A stretch of DNA of 9,305 nucleotides from an uncultured Lentisphaeria bacterium (GTDB lineage Bacteria > Verrucomicrobiota > Lentisphaeria > Victivallales > Victivallaceae): contig CALABZ010000385.1 in NCBI GenBank assembly GCA_937888615.1, forward strand, positions 1 to 9,305. Reading direction: 5' to 3'. This document shows, piece by piece, positions 1 to 6,573 of this stretch. Within the stretch, counting starts at the first letter, position 1. Each line of letters begins with the position of its first letter. The notes under the pieces are model-generated. The model ran no database searches and had not been told where the DNA came from. It worked only from the letters and a program-made list of their open reading frames with translations. A program made the translations under genes and the position numbers.

Positions 1-1546
1 CACCGAGCGTTTTGCCGTCGCGACGAACTTTGAATTCTATTTTGCCGTCCGGGGCTTCGGCAAAACCCGCGACTTCATTAACCGGTTTTGTTTCATAAAT
101 ACCGTCGTGGTAAGCGGGGGAGGTGATAACCATATGCACGGTTTCCACCGGATCAATGACCTTTTCCTTCAGGCTTTTCAAGCGGAATGCTACAAGGCTG
201 CCATCGGTCACGCCCATGCTGATATCAATCGTACCTTTGTGATTTTCGGGCACTTTGAATACAAATTTCTTGGGAATGAAACTATGGTTCATCACATCGT
301 CCCAGGTGGAACGGATCACTTCCGAACCGTCTTTCAGGTCGATCCGCACATCGAAAAAGTGCATGATCCCGGTGCTGTCCTTGGCGGCAAGTCCTTCGCC
401 CTTGACATCATATTCCAACTCATAATATTTGCCGGGTTCTACTTTGAGGCCGGGAGCGGTTGCGCCGGGGATGTAGTTGCTGACATAGCTGACAATGACG
501 GTCGGGACATCGTCGAGCGTTTTAGCAACACGACTGTCGCCTTTCAACTGGATGGGAACGCCGAGCATGGTCAACGTATCCGCTTTGACCGCAGCCATGG
601 TCGGAGCCGGAGCATCCGCCGCGACGGCTTCAATGGCAAGATTGCGGAACGAAACCTCGTCGTCGGCCGGGTTATTCAACACCAGTTGCTTCCTGCTGTC
701 GGCTTCAGCCGGAGTAAAATCGAAATAAACCGGCGTCCAATCGGTGGGGGCATTCTGTACGGAGCTTCGACCAAAAGTCTTGCGCGTTCCTCCGCCGATA
801 ATTTCTTCCGCGTAAAAACGGTATTTGGCTTTTGATGCGCCTTTCACTTCCGCAGAGAAGCGGTAATTCTTACCCGGCTCCAGTGTCAGCGGTACCTGAA
901 TCAGAAACGGCGCGTCTTCGTTCGTTTTCTTGAGCGTAGCCGTTCCGTCAGAGAACGTGACTGCGCCGTCGCCGCCGCGAACCGTCCAATATTTCGGGGT
1001 CCCGTCCTTATTGGTTTCGGCAAAATTCAAGTTGAGTCCCGGCTTCACCTCGTGAACGGTGAGACTCAGGTCTTTCAATTCGATCTTGCCGTCGCCACGG
1101 GTATGAAAAACAAGTTTCGGCTGAATTCCTTCCGGGTTCAATTTTATAGCCAGCGTCCGCTGCTGCCATTCAGCGGGGGCTTTTTGCCAGACCGCTCCGA
1201 TTGCGGTCATTTTTTTGCCAAAGGAATATTCGACATAGGTCCGATAGGTGCCCTGACCCTTTACGGAATATTTGAGCTGGTATTGCTCCTGGTCGTTCAA
1301 GGGTAAATTGCGCTGGATCAGGTAGATGTCGGATGCCCCCGCCTCGGCGTTGAGGATCATGATTCCGTTTTGAGCCTTGAACCCGGCGGCGTTTGTCGTC
1401 CGGACTTCCCAGCCGACCGGCAGTCCGAAAGGTGAAATTTGACTGCCGGCTGGATTTTTCAACAGGTTGGCGTCGGCGGCTTGAAGCGCACAGCAGGTCG
1501 CCGCACAGATAAGCAAGGAGATAACATATTTTATTTTTTTGATCAT
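1..1546 (-). CDS. Secreted multi-domain protein with repeated carbohydrate-binding-like modules (5' part, cut by window)
   Basis: The frame is open from an ATG at 1546-1544 to the window edge, giving 515 codons with the C-terminus missing. An AGAGG ribosome site sits about 6 bases before the ATG. Residues 1-23 form a Sec signal peptide (MIKKIKY, a hydrophobic core, then ALQA before ADANLL), so the protein is exported. The mature part opens with NLLKNP, a typical start of CBM4/9-like or galactose-binding-like sandwich domains. Three similar beta-rich blocks follow at about residues 26-165, 168-310 and 315-463. Each contains a 'LEPGKNYRFSAEVKG'-type strand pair (LNDQEQYQLKYSVKG, LEPGKNYRFSAEVKG, VEPGKYYELEYDVKG). 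A different block starts near residue 470 (ITSPAYHDGIYETKPV) and runs off the edge. No catalytic domain is visible in this part. By inference it binds or processes glycan outside the cytoplasm; the lost C-terminus may carry an enzyme domain. It is divergent from an AraC-type regulator that may control it. Coding status is strong; function is uncertain. Confidence 0.85.
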   Translation of the reverse strand, partial: MIKKIKYVISLLICAATCCALQAADANLLKNPAGSQISPFGLPVGWEVRTTNAAGFKAQNGIMILNAEAGASDIYLIQRNLPLNDQEQYQLKYSVKGQGTYRTYVEYSFGKKMTAIGAVWQKAPAEWQQRTLAIKLNPEGIQPKLVFHTRGDGKIELKDLSLTVHEVKPGLNLNFAETNKDGTPKYWTVRGGDGAVTFSDGTATLKKTNEDAPFLIQVPLTLEPGKNYRFSAEVKGASKAKYRFYAEEIIGGGTRKTFGRSSVQNAPTDWTPVYFDFTPAEADSRKQLVLNNPADDEVSFRNLAIEAVAADAPAPTMAAVKADTLTMLGVPIQLKGDSRVAKTLDDVPTVIVSYVSNYIPGATAPGLKVEPGKYYELEYDVKGEGLAAKDSTGIMHFFDVRIDLKDGSEVIRSTWDDVMNHSFIPKKFVFKVPENHKGTIDISMGVTDGSLVAFRLKSLKEKVIDPVETVHMVITSPAYHDGIYETKPVNEVAGFAEAPDGKIEFKVRRDGKTLG

Positions 1547-1578
1547 AACAACCTCTTTCCTCTGTTTGTTCTGTATAT

Positions 1579-1607
1579 ATTATACTTGATGCATGGTAAA
1601 ATAAGAA
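1579..1607 (-). promoter_or_regulatory. Candidate promoter of the secreted-protein gene
   Basis: On the minus strand a perfect TATAAT lies at 1584-1579. A poor -35 (TTCTTA, 1607-1602) stands 17 bases upstream. Transcription would start near 1572, leaving a leader of about 26 bases that contains the AGAGG site. The weak -35 next to a perfect -10 is compatible with activator dependence, for example by the divergent AraC regulator. This is a prediction from sequence alone. Confidence 0.45.
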
Positions 1608-1649
1608 TAACAGAAATTCCATAAAATAGCATAAAAATTTCTTTCTCAT

Positions 1650-1678
1650 TTGCAAAAGTATTCTGTTGCCGTTATTAT
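1650..1678 (+). promoter_or_regulatory. Candidate promoter of the first AraC-family gene
   Basis: TTGCAA (1650-1655) and TATTAT (1673-1678) are separated by 17 bases, matching 4/6 and 5/6 positions of the sigma70 consensus. Transcription would start near 1685, just before the AGGAG at 1686-1690, so the leader would be short. The spacer is very AT-rich, so a chance match cannot be excluded. Confidence 0.4.
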
Positions 1679-1704
1679 ATTTGACAGGAGAACCTTTATC
1701 CGTT

Positions 1705-2598
1705 ATGATCACAAAAAAAATAGATCAGTATCAACCTGACGGCGGCAATTTTCCGCTGTGGCTGCGTTATGAGCCGAAACAGGCCGCCGGACATGTCCAT
1801 CGTCACGAATTCGTGGAGCTGGCCATTATTACCTCCGGCAATGGCGAGCACCGGACCAAATACAGCCTGAATAAATTGTTGCGGGGTTCCGTTATCGCCA
1901 TCCCCGAGGGCGGCGAACACGTATATTCGGAAGCGCACAATATGTCCGTGTTCAATATCATTTTCGACCCGAAAACCCTGCCGATCCCGTTGCTGGACCT
2001 GTACACCATGCCCGGTTACAATGCCCTCTTTATGCTGAAAGAAAGTTTCTTCTCCAATGATCATCCATATCCGTTTTTCAACCTGAAGGATGAGGAAATC
2101 AAGCGGGTTGAACTGTTGCTCAACCTGATGCATGAAGAATGTACGACCCCGAAATCAGGACAACGCTTTACCTTGATGGGACTCTTTATGGCGCTCCTAA
2201 GCTATCTCTCCAGAGCCTATTCGGAGGAGAGGAACATCGCTCACATGCTGCCGCTGGATATCGGCAAGGTCATCAGCTACCTGAGCTTACACTACCGGGA
2301 AAATATCGAATCGGAAAAATTGATCCGTCAATGCAATATGTCGCGCAGCACCTTTCTGCGCAACTTCCAGCGTTCGACCGGATGCAGTCCCATCCAGTAC
2401 CTCCTGAAAATCCGGATATCCCACGCCTGCAGGCTTTTGCTGAACAGCGACTACCAGATTGCTGAAATTGGTTTTACCGTCGGTTTTCAGGACCAGAACT
2501 ATTTTTCCCGTTGCTTCAAAAATCAGACTGGCATGACCCCGCGCGAATTTCGACTGAGTTACGAAAAACCGCGTAAGCGAATAACTCCGCGCCTTTAA
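1705..2598 (+). CDS. AraC-family transcriptional regulator, RhaS/RhaR-like
   Basis: This is a 297-residue cytoplasmic DNA-binding regulator with the usual AraC/XylS layout and length. Residues about 15-95 form the cupin-like sensor arm, with HVHRHEFVELAII at 30-42 and SVIAIPEGGEHVY further on. Residues about 187-285 hold two helix-turn-helix motifs, the first around MSRSTFLRNFQRSTG and the second around IAEIGFTVGFQDQNYFSRCFKNQTG, followed by MTPREFR. The pattern is that of sugar-responsive regulators such as RhaS and RhaR, but the ligand is not readable from the sequence. I chose ATG 1705 because it opens the conserved arm; the only good ribosome site, AGGAG at 1686-1690, is 14 bases away, which is long. 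An in-frame TTG at 1666 would add 13 residues and lies in the promoter region. It is divergent from the secreted-protein gene, which is its likely target. Its stop overlaps the stop of the converging LysR gene by 4 bp. Confidence 0.93.
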   Translation: MITKKIDQYQPDGGNFPLWLRYEPKQAAGHVHRHEFVELAIITSGNGEHRTKYSLNKLLRGSVIAIPEGGEHVYSEAHNMSVFNIIFDPKTLPIPLLDLYTMPGYNALFMLKESFFSNDHPYPFFNLKDEEIKRVELLLNLMHEECTTPKSGQRFTLMGLFMALLSYLSRAYSEERNIAHMLPLDIGKVISYLSLHYRENIESEKLIRQCNMSRSTFLRNFQRSTGCSPIQYLLKIRISHACRLLLNSDYQIAEIGFTVGFQDQNYFSRCFKNQTGMTPREFRLSYEKPRKRITPRL

Positions 2599-3485
2599 TT
2601 CGGAACCGGCTGTTTCCGACAGAATGCGATGAATTTTTCGGCAAACGCCAGGTTTTGTTCCGGCAGGTAGATGAAGTTCAATTGCCGCTGAATTGTCCCT
2701 TCGCTGAAACGCCCGCATTGCAGGGCGCCTGCCGCCAGTTCGTCGCGGACCGCCAACCGGGAAATGACCGTTATGCCGAACCCTTGACGCACGAACAGCT
2801 TCAGCGCATCGAAACTGTCAACCTCCAGAATATTGCTCCGGTCCGGCTGCGGCAGTCCCTGTACTTGCAGAAAACGGTCCAGATAATAGCGGGTTCCGGA
2901 GCCGATTTCCCGCAGGATCAGCCGTTTGCCGCTCTCAATATACTCTGCCAGTGAGAATTCGGGCGGACACGCGCCCGGCTGAAAAACCGGTATCAGCTCA
3001 TCTTCAAAATACGGTTCCGAGAGGAAATAATTCTGTTTAAAAGGCCCTTCGACCAGCGCCACGTCCAGTTTGCGGGCGGTGAGTGCGTCCTCAATCCCAC
3101 GGGTGTTGGCAATTTTTAAGTCCAGACTGCAATGGTCGTTCTGCCGCATGAAGGCGGTGATCAGGGCAGGAAGGAGATACCCGCCGGCGGTTAAGGTGCC
3201 TCCGACACTGAAATGCCGGACGCCGACAGCGGCGGCCTGGACCGCCCGGATGATTTTTTCCGAATCGGCGAAAAGTTCCTCACAACGAGCGGCCAGCATT
3301 TTACCGGCGGCGGTCAGGACGACGCGGCGTCCGTCCCGGAGAAATAGTTTGACGCCCAGCGATTTCTCCAGGCGGGCGAGCTGGTGGGTTACGTTCGGCT
3401 GGGACATGCCGAGTGCGGCGGCGGTTTCGGTGAAATTCCGCAGGGTTGCCGCCATTCGAAAAATTTCAAGCTTCCGGTCAATCAT
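2595..3485 (-). CDS. LysR-family transcriptional regulator (YeiE/CbbR-like), regulator of the divergent transporter
   Basis: The 296-residue product has the standard LysR arrangement. A winged helix-turn-helix occupies residues 1-60 (MIDRKLEIFRMAATLRNFTETAAAL, then MSQPNVTHQLARLE, then LFLRDGRRVVLTAAG), and a periplasmic-binding-protein-like effector domain spans about 87-290. The start is ATG 3485-3483. It gives the canonical LysR N-terminus and is preceded by a strong GGTGGAG ribosome site about 7 bases upstream. Longer in-frame starts run into the promoter. The gene is divergent from a YeiH-family transporter, the same arrangement as E. coli yeiE-yeiH, where YeiE is linked to the sulfite response. 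By analogy this protein probably controls that transporter and itself; the co-inducer is unknown. Its TAA overlaps the AraC gene's TAA in the 4-bp palindrome TTAA at 2595-2598. Confidence 0.94.
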   Translation of the reverse strand: MIDRKLEIFRMAATLRNFTETAAALGMSQPNVTHQLARLEKSLGVKLFLRDGRRVVLTAAGKMLAARCEELFADSEKIIRAVQAAAVGVRHFSVGGTLTAGGYLLPALITAFMRQNDHCSLDLKIANTRGIEDALTARKLDVALVEGPFKQNYFLSEPYFEDELIPVFQPGACPPEFSLAEYIESGKRLILREIGSGTRYYLDRFLQVQGLPQPDRSNILEVDSFDALKLFVRQGFGITVISRLAVRDELAAGALQCGRFSEGTIQRQLNFIYLPEQNLAFAEKFIAFCRKQPVPN

Positions 3486-3510
3486 ATCAGGTCTCCACCG
3501 TATAGAATAG

Positions 3511-3538
3511 AATATAATCGATAAATTATAGTTATCAA
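3511..3538 (-). promoter_or_regulatory. Candidate lysR promoter
   Basis: Read on the minus strand, TTGATA (3538-3533) and TATATT (3516-3511) are 16 bases apart, each matching 5/6 of the sigma70 consensus. Transcription would start near 3504, with a leader of about 19 bases carrying the GGTGGAG site. A second perfect -10-like TATAAT (3530-3525) overlaps but lacks a good -35. Confidence 0.5.
3522..3534. promoter_or_regulatory. Candidate LysR-type operator (T-N11-A box, TAA-N7-TTA)
   Basis: TAA (3522-3524) and TTA (3532-3534) are separated by 7 bases, fitting the T-N11-A rule and the TNA-N7-TNA form known for CbbR-type LysR proteins. The symmetry extends to GATAA-N7-TTATC (3520-3536). It lies between the -35 and -10 of the candidate lysR promoter, so bound regulator should repress its own gene. 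Its centre is about 64 bp upstream of the predicted transporter transcription start, the usual place for an activating LysR recognition site. Confidence 0.5.
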
Positions 3539-3579
3539 TCAATCATGTTTAATTATTTTTATTTTTCGATGAATGGAGT

Positions 3580-3585
3580 TATATT
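3580..3585 (+). promoter_or_regulatory. Candidate -10 box of the YeiH-family transporter gene
   Basis: TATATT lies inside the right arm of the inverted repeat. There is no good -35 at the proper distance (TTTATT at 3558-3563 is the nearest), as expected for a promoter that needs a LysR-type activator. Transcription would begin near 3592, giving a leader of about 30 bases that includes the AAAGGA ribosome site at 3608-3613. Confidence 0.35.
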
Positions 3586-3624
3586 CTACCTGTCAACGAA
3601 CCATCGGAAAGGAACGATTTGAAG

Positions 3625-4626
3625 ATGAAATTGAATTTAAAAGATTTGACAAACGGGGGACGGCCGAGGCAGACCGCATTTCTGGCCGTTGCGGCCGCAT
3701 TTTTAATCCTGCCGTGGTGTTTCGAGGGATTCCGCAGCCATGCGCCGGGGATCGCGGTAGTCTGCGGAGTGATATTTGCCGTATGCTGGGGCAATCCGTA
3801 TGAGAAAATCACGGCCAAACTGACCTCTCCGCTTCTCGGCGTGGCTATCGTCGGCATGGGATTCGGGATGAATCTGCTTGAAGTACTGCGGGTGGGGGCG
3901 AACGGGATCATATATACGTTTGCGGGAATTGCAATGGGAATCGGACTCGGGGTTTTCCTAGGAAAACGTCTGAAGTTGCCAAAGGACACGCTGTACCTGA
4001 TCAGTGTCGGCACCTCGATTTGCGGCGGAAGCGCCATCGCCGCCGCCGCGCCGGTACTGAAAGCCAAAGCGCACGATATCGCGATTGCTTCGGCGGTTGT
4101 TTTTACGCTGAACGCGGTGGCGCTGTTGATCTTTCCGGCGATCGGACACGCGTTGGGATTGACCCAGTATCAGTTCGGTTACTGGGCGGCGCTCGGCATT
4201 CACGACACCAGTTCGGTGGTCGGGGCCAGCATGGCCTACGGGCCGGAAGCGCTGGCAATCGGCACGACGGTGAAACTGGCGCGGGCGCTGTGGATCGTCC
4301 CGGTGACGCTATTTCTGTCCATGTTCGCCGCGCCGGTGGCGGAAGGGGAGAAGCGTAAAATCCGTTTTCGGATTCCGTGGTTCATCCCGGGATTTCTGTT
4401 GGCGTCGGCGCTGGTGACATGGCTGCCCGCGACTGCCGAAGTCGGCGGTGGCCTGAAGACGCTGTCCACACACATCATGATTATAACGCTGTTCCTGATC
4501 GGGGCGAATTTAAGCCGCGGCAAACTCCGGGAACTGGGGTTGCGTCCGGTCATTCATGGCATCGGGCTGTGGCTCGTCCTGGCGACGGTATGGCTTGGAG
4601 CAGTTTACTTCGGCGTTGTCCGTTAG
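3625..4626 (+). CDS. YeiH/PF03601-family integral membrane transporter (putative sulfate exporter family)
   Basis: This is a 333-residue polytopic inner-membrane protein, close to the length of E. coli YeiH, with about ten hydrophobic segments. Family landmarks are clear: ICGGSAIAAAAPVLKAK near residue 132, then ALGIHDTSSVVGASMAYG near 190, then TTVKLARALWIVPVTL near 213. The family is annotated as putative sulfate or sulfonate-related exporter; in E. coli the adjacent yeiE links it to sulfite stress. The substrate here is unproven. The divergent LysR regulator supports the YeiH assignment. Start choice is uncertain. ATG 3625 is 11 bases from AGGA (3610-3613), while an in-frame TTG at 3619 is 5 bases from it and would add two residues (MK). 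I favour ATG. The stop TAG overlaps the stop of the converging MFS gene (bases 4623-4626), so neither gene has a private 3' spacer. Confidence 0.93.
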   Translation: MKLNLKDLTNGGRPRQTAFLAVAAAFLILPWCFEGFRSHAPGIAVVCGVIFAVCWGNPYEKITAKLTSPLLGVAIVGMGFGMNLLEVLRVGANGIIYTFAGIAMGIGLGVFLGKRLKLPKDTLYLISVGTSICGGSAIAAAAPVLKAKAHDIAIASAVVFTLNAVALLIFPAIGHALGLTQYQFGYWAALGIHDTSSVVGASMAYGPEALAIGTTVKLARALWIVPVTLFLSMFAAPVAEGEKRKIRFRIPWFIPGFLLASALVTWLPATAEVGGGLKTLSTHIMIITLFLIGANLSRGKLRELGLRPVIHGIGLWLVLATVWLGAVYFGVVR

Positions 4627-5795
4627 GACCGGGGAGCTGCTGCTGGAAGGATTCGTTTGCGGCTGACCTGGAAGGCCCGGGCGCTGAACAGCGCCATCAG
4701 AACGAACATTCCTGCCGCCAGCAGGAACGTCAGCGAAGCGTTGCCGCTTATTCCGGATAGCAGCCCGCCGGCGATGGAGCCGAGAATGCTGGTGATTCCG
4801 ACCAGCGTTTCATTTACCGCGATATAACGCGAACTCCGGGTCGGATGCACCAGAGAATGAAACACCAGATAAAAATAACAACACCCCGAAAATATACCGT
4901 AAAGCACGGCTCCGATATAAAACCAGGCCGGTATTTCTCCCAGTCCGAACAGTACCAGCGCCAGAGCGCCGGCTATCCCAGCCAGCAGGATCGGGACCGG
5001 ACGGTACATCCAGTACTTGCCGCGCAGCAGACAGAGTGCGGTAATTCCCTGTACATAACTGACCACGGCCAGGATGATCCCGATTTCGGCTTTGCTGAAA
5101 TCAAGAAGAGTACCCTGATACGGGATTAAGGTACGGACCAGACATACTGCAATCGTGCCGCATCCGGCGATGATCCAGCCCAGCCAGGCCAGGTCGGGCA
5201 TTCTGGAATAATCGGCTTCGCTGGACGCGGGCGGAGTGTTGCGGTGGCGGACCGGGTTTTTCTGGTGGTGGCTGTCGATAAACCAGACCGAGGCGGCCAT
5301 TAAGAAACCGAGAAAAGAGTTCAGGATAAAGCCGTAATGCCAATCGAACAGCCCGAAAATCAGCGGTCCGGTCGCCATGCCGAAACTCCATGAGGCGGTG
5401 TACAGCGCCGTCGAACGCACCACTCCGGCGTTCTGGTCCGGCTCGATTGCCTTCATGAAAACCTGAAACGGGGTGCAGTACATGGCCGAAGACACACCGA
5501 TTATCCCGATCAGGATGAATTGGATAACGACATATTGGGACAGCAGGAAACCGAGCGACCCCAGGCCGATGCCGACTCCTCCGAACATGATCAACCGGGC
5601 GGCGTTTGCGGGGGTCGTGATCCTGCCCATGATCGGCGAGGCGATGCAGTAAACCAGCGCCCACACATAAACGGCGCCGGTAATGACGAGCGGCGAATAA
5701 TGGGCCTGCGACAACAGAATGGCGACAATAAAGAACATACCGCCGAGAATTAAATTCACGAACATCGGAAAAGCATAGATGATAATGCGCAACAT
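4623..5795 (-). CDS. Major facilitator superfamily (MFS) transporter, substrate unknown
   Basis: The 390-residue protein has about twelve hydrophobic segments in two halves. They are joined by a hydrophilic central loop at about residues 171-205 (DSHHQKNPVRHRN to SRMPD), and the C-terminal tail is short and basic (RKRILPAAAPRS). The segment-2/3 loop, SPIMGRITTPANAARL, stands where MFS proteins carry the G-x3-D-R-x-G-R signature but is degenerate. A conserved-looking stretch, STALYTASWSFGMATGPLIFG, falls around segment 5. ATG 5795 is preceded by GAGG 7 bases upstream. It should be an inner-membrane secondary transporter; neither substrate nor direction can be read. It lies downstream of the lipoprotein gene on the same strand, but a strong terminator stands between them, so it probably has its own promoter in the 133-bp spacer. 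I found no convincing promoter there. Confidence 0.9.
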   Translation of the reverse strand: MLRIIIYAFPMFVNLILGGMFFIVAILLSQAHYSPLVITGAVYVWALVYCIASPIMGRITTPANAARLIMFGGVGIGLGSLGFLLSQYVVIQFILIGIIGVSSAMYCTPFQVFMKAIEPDQNAGVVRSTALYTASWSFGMATGPLIFGLFDWHYGFILNSFLGFLMAASVWFIDSHHQKNPVRHRNTPPASSEADYSRMPDLAWLGWIIAGCGTIAVCLVRTLIPYQGTLLDFSKAEIGIILAVVSYVQGITALCLLRGKYWMYRPVPILLAGIAGALALVLFGLGEIPAWFYIGAVLYGIFSGCCYFYLVFHSLVHPTRSSRYIAVNETLVGITSILGSIAGGLLSGISGNASLTFLLAAGMFVLMALFSARAFQVSRKRILPAAAPRS

Positions 5796-5872
5796 TTTAA
5801 TACCTCAAAATTGAAACATATAATGTACTCCAGGTAATCCGGAATACCAACAGGGAGAATGGAAATATCCAT

Positions 5873-5900
5873 AAAAAAAGACAGCGGAACGACCGCTGCC
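5873..5900 (-). terminator. Rho-independent terminator of the META lipoprotein gene
   Basis: Read on the minus strand, GGCAGCGG (5900-5893), loop TCGTT and CCGCTGTC (5887-5880) form an 8-bp stem with one G-U pair, followed directly by seven T (5879-5873). It lies 29 bases past the lipoprotein stop and before the MFS gene, so it should separate the two transcripts. Confidence 0.88.
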
Positions 5901-5928
5901 CTTCGTATTTCATATTGAGTCCGGCGAC

Positions 5929-6573
5929 TTAGTGCTTCTGCAGCACCATCAACTCGGTCCCGTCCGCGTCATAAAGAAAAAGCTTTTCTTCCGTTACCTT
6001 GTATGAAACGGTTTTAGTCAGTGCGTTGTTGAATTTCCTTTCGAAATCCATTTCGGGTTGAAGCCCCGCTTTCATCGTGCTGATCATATTGTCAAATTTG
6101 ATTTTGCCGTTTTCGGGAGCCGTATACTGGCCGCCGATGGTGTTGATGCCGCTGTTGCCGGAAATCCTCGACTCATCGCGGAAATCGATATTCGGCTCTT
6201 TGTCGGTGAAAACGATTTTGTCGGCCTCGATTACCCGTATTGCCACCCATCTACCGTTCAACTCTTCGGCGGGAGTGCGTTTCTTTTCTTCCTTGACCGC
6301 CGGGGCAGGGGGCGGAGTAGCCGGAGCGGTTTCAACCGCGGGCTTCGGCGATTCGACGGGGATAGCGGGGACGGAGGCTTCCACTTTCGGTTCCGGAGCC
6401 GGGGTGGTTTCCGCGGCTTTTCCCTGGCGCATCGCATATCCAAGCGCGGAAAGCGAGGAACTGCATTCACTTTGACTGTCACATTCCGGACAGGAATCAC
6501 TATTACAGCCGATACCGATCAACAGGCCGGCCATCATCGTCATTATGGCAACGGCGCCTAATTTCCTTTTCAT
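5929..6573 (-). CDS. Outer-envelope lipoprotein with C-terminal META (HslJ-like) domain
   Basis: The 214-residue product starts with a lipoprotein signal (MKRKLGAVAIMTMMAGLLIGIG) and a lipidation cysteine at 23. The lipobox is slightly unusual (GIGC, with Gly at -3). Residue +2 is Asn, not Asp, which in enterobacteria would send it to the outer membrane. Three further cysteines follow at once (C28, C31, C37, including CPEC). Residues about 53-100 are a Pro/Ala/Glu/Lys linker suited to crossing the periplasm or peptidoglycan. Residues 103-214 match the META domain: LNGRW at 105-109, NIDF, RISGNSGINTIGGQY at 136-150, STMKAG at 165-170 and a final LFLYDADGTEL. The two cysteines usual in this fold (GCN and the later AC) are replaced by I143 and G170. 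META proteins such as HslJ are linked to stress or to envelope proteins, with no known catalysis. ATG 6573 has GGAG about 6 bases upstream. A strong terminator follows. Confidence 0.9.
   Translation of the reverse strand: MKRKLGAVAIMTMMAGLLIGIGCNSDSCPECDSQSECSSSLSALGYAMRQGKAAETTPAPEPKVEASVPAIPVESPKPAVETAPATPPPAPAVKEEKKRTPAEELNGRWVAIRVIEADKIVFTDKEPNIDFRDESRISGNSGINTIGGQYTAPENGKIKFDNMISTMKAGLQPEMDFERKFNNALTKTVSYKVTEEKLFLYDADGTELMVLQKH

Larger units (their letters stand above)
3508..3588. repeat. 10-bp inverted repeat flanking the lysR-transporter intergenic region
   Basis: TAGAATATAA at 3508-3517 and its exact reverse complement TTATATTCTA at 3579-3588 are separated by 61 bp. Each divergent gene therefore reads the same decamer, TTATATTCTA, towards its own start codon. 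Each copy contains TATATT, a 5/6 match to a -10 box, so the repeat may simply be a shared promoter element. It may also be paired protein sites. The repeat itself is seen directly; its role is inferred. Confidence 0.6.

Noticed and set aside
107..835. Long plus-strand open frame of 242 codons
   Set aside because: It lies wholly opposite the secreted-protein gene, which has a signal peptide, a ribosome site and coherent domains. The plus frame shows no ribosome site and no recognisable domain.
1170..1712. Minus-strand open frame of 180 codons across the promoter spacer
   Set aside because: It starts inside the AraC coding region, crosses the AT-rich promoter spacer and overlaps the secreted-protein gene in another frame; its sequence is low-complexity and basic.
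2600..2619. TCGGAA-N8-TTCCGA hairpin just past the AraC stop
   Set aside because: The stem is 6 bp with no adjacent T run and lies within the LysR coding sequence; not convincing as a terminator.
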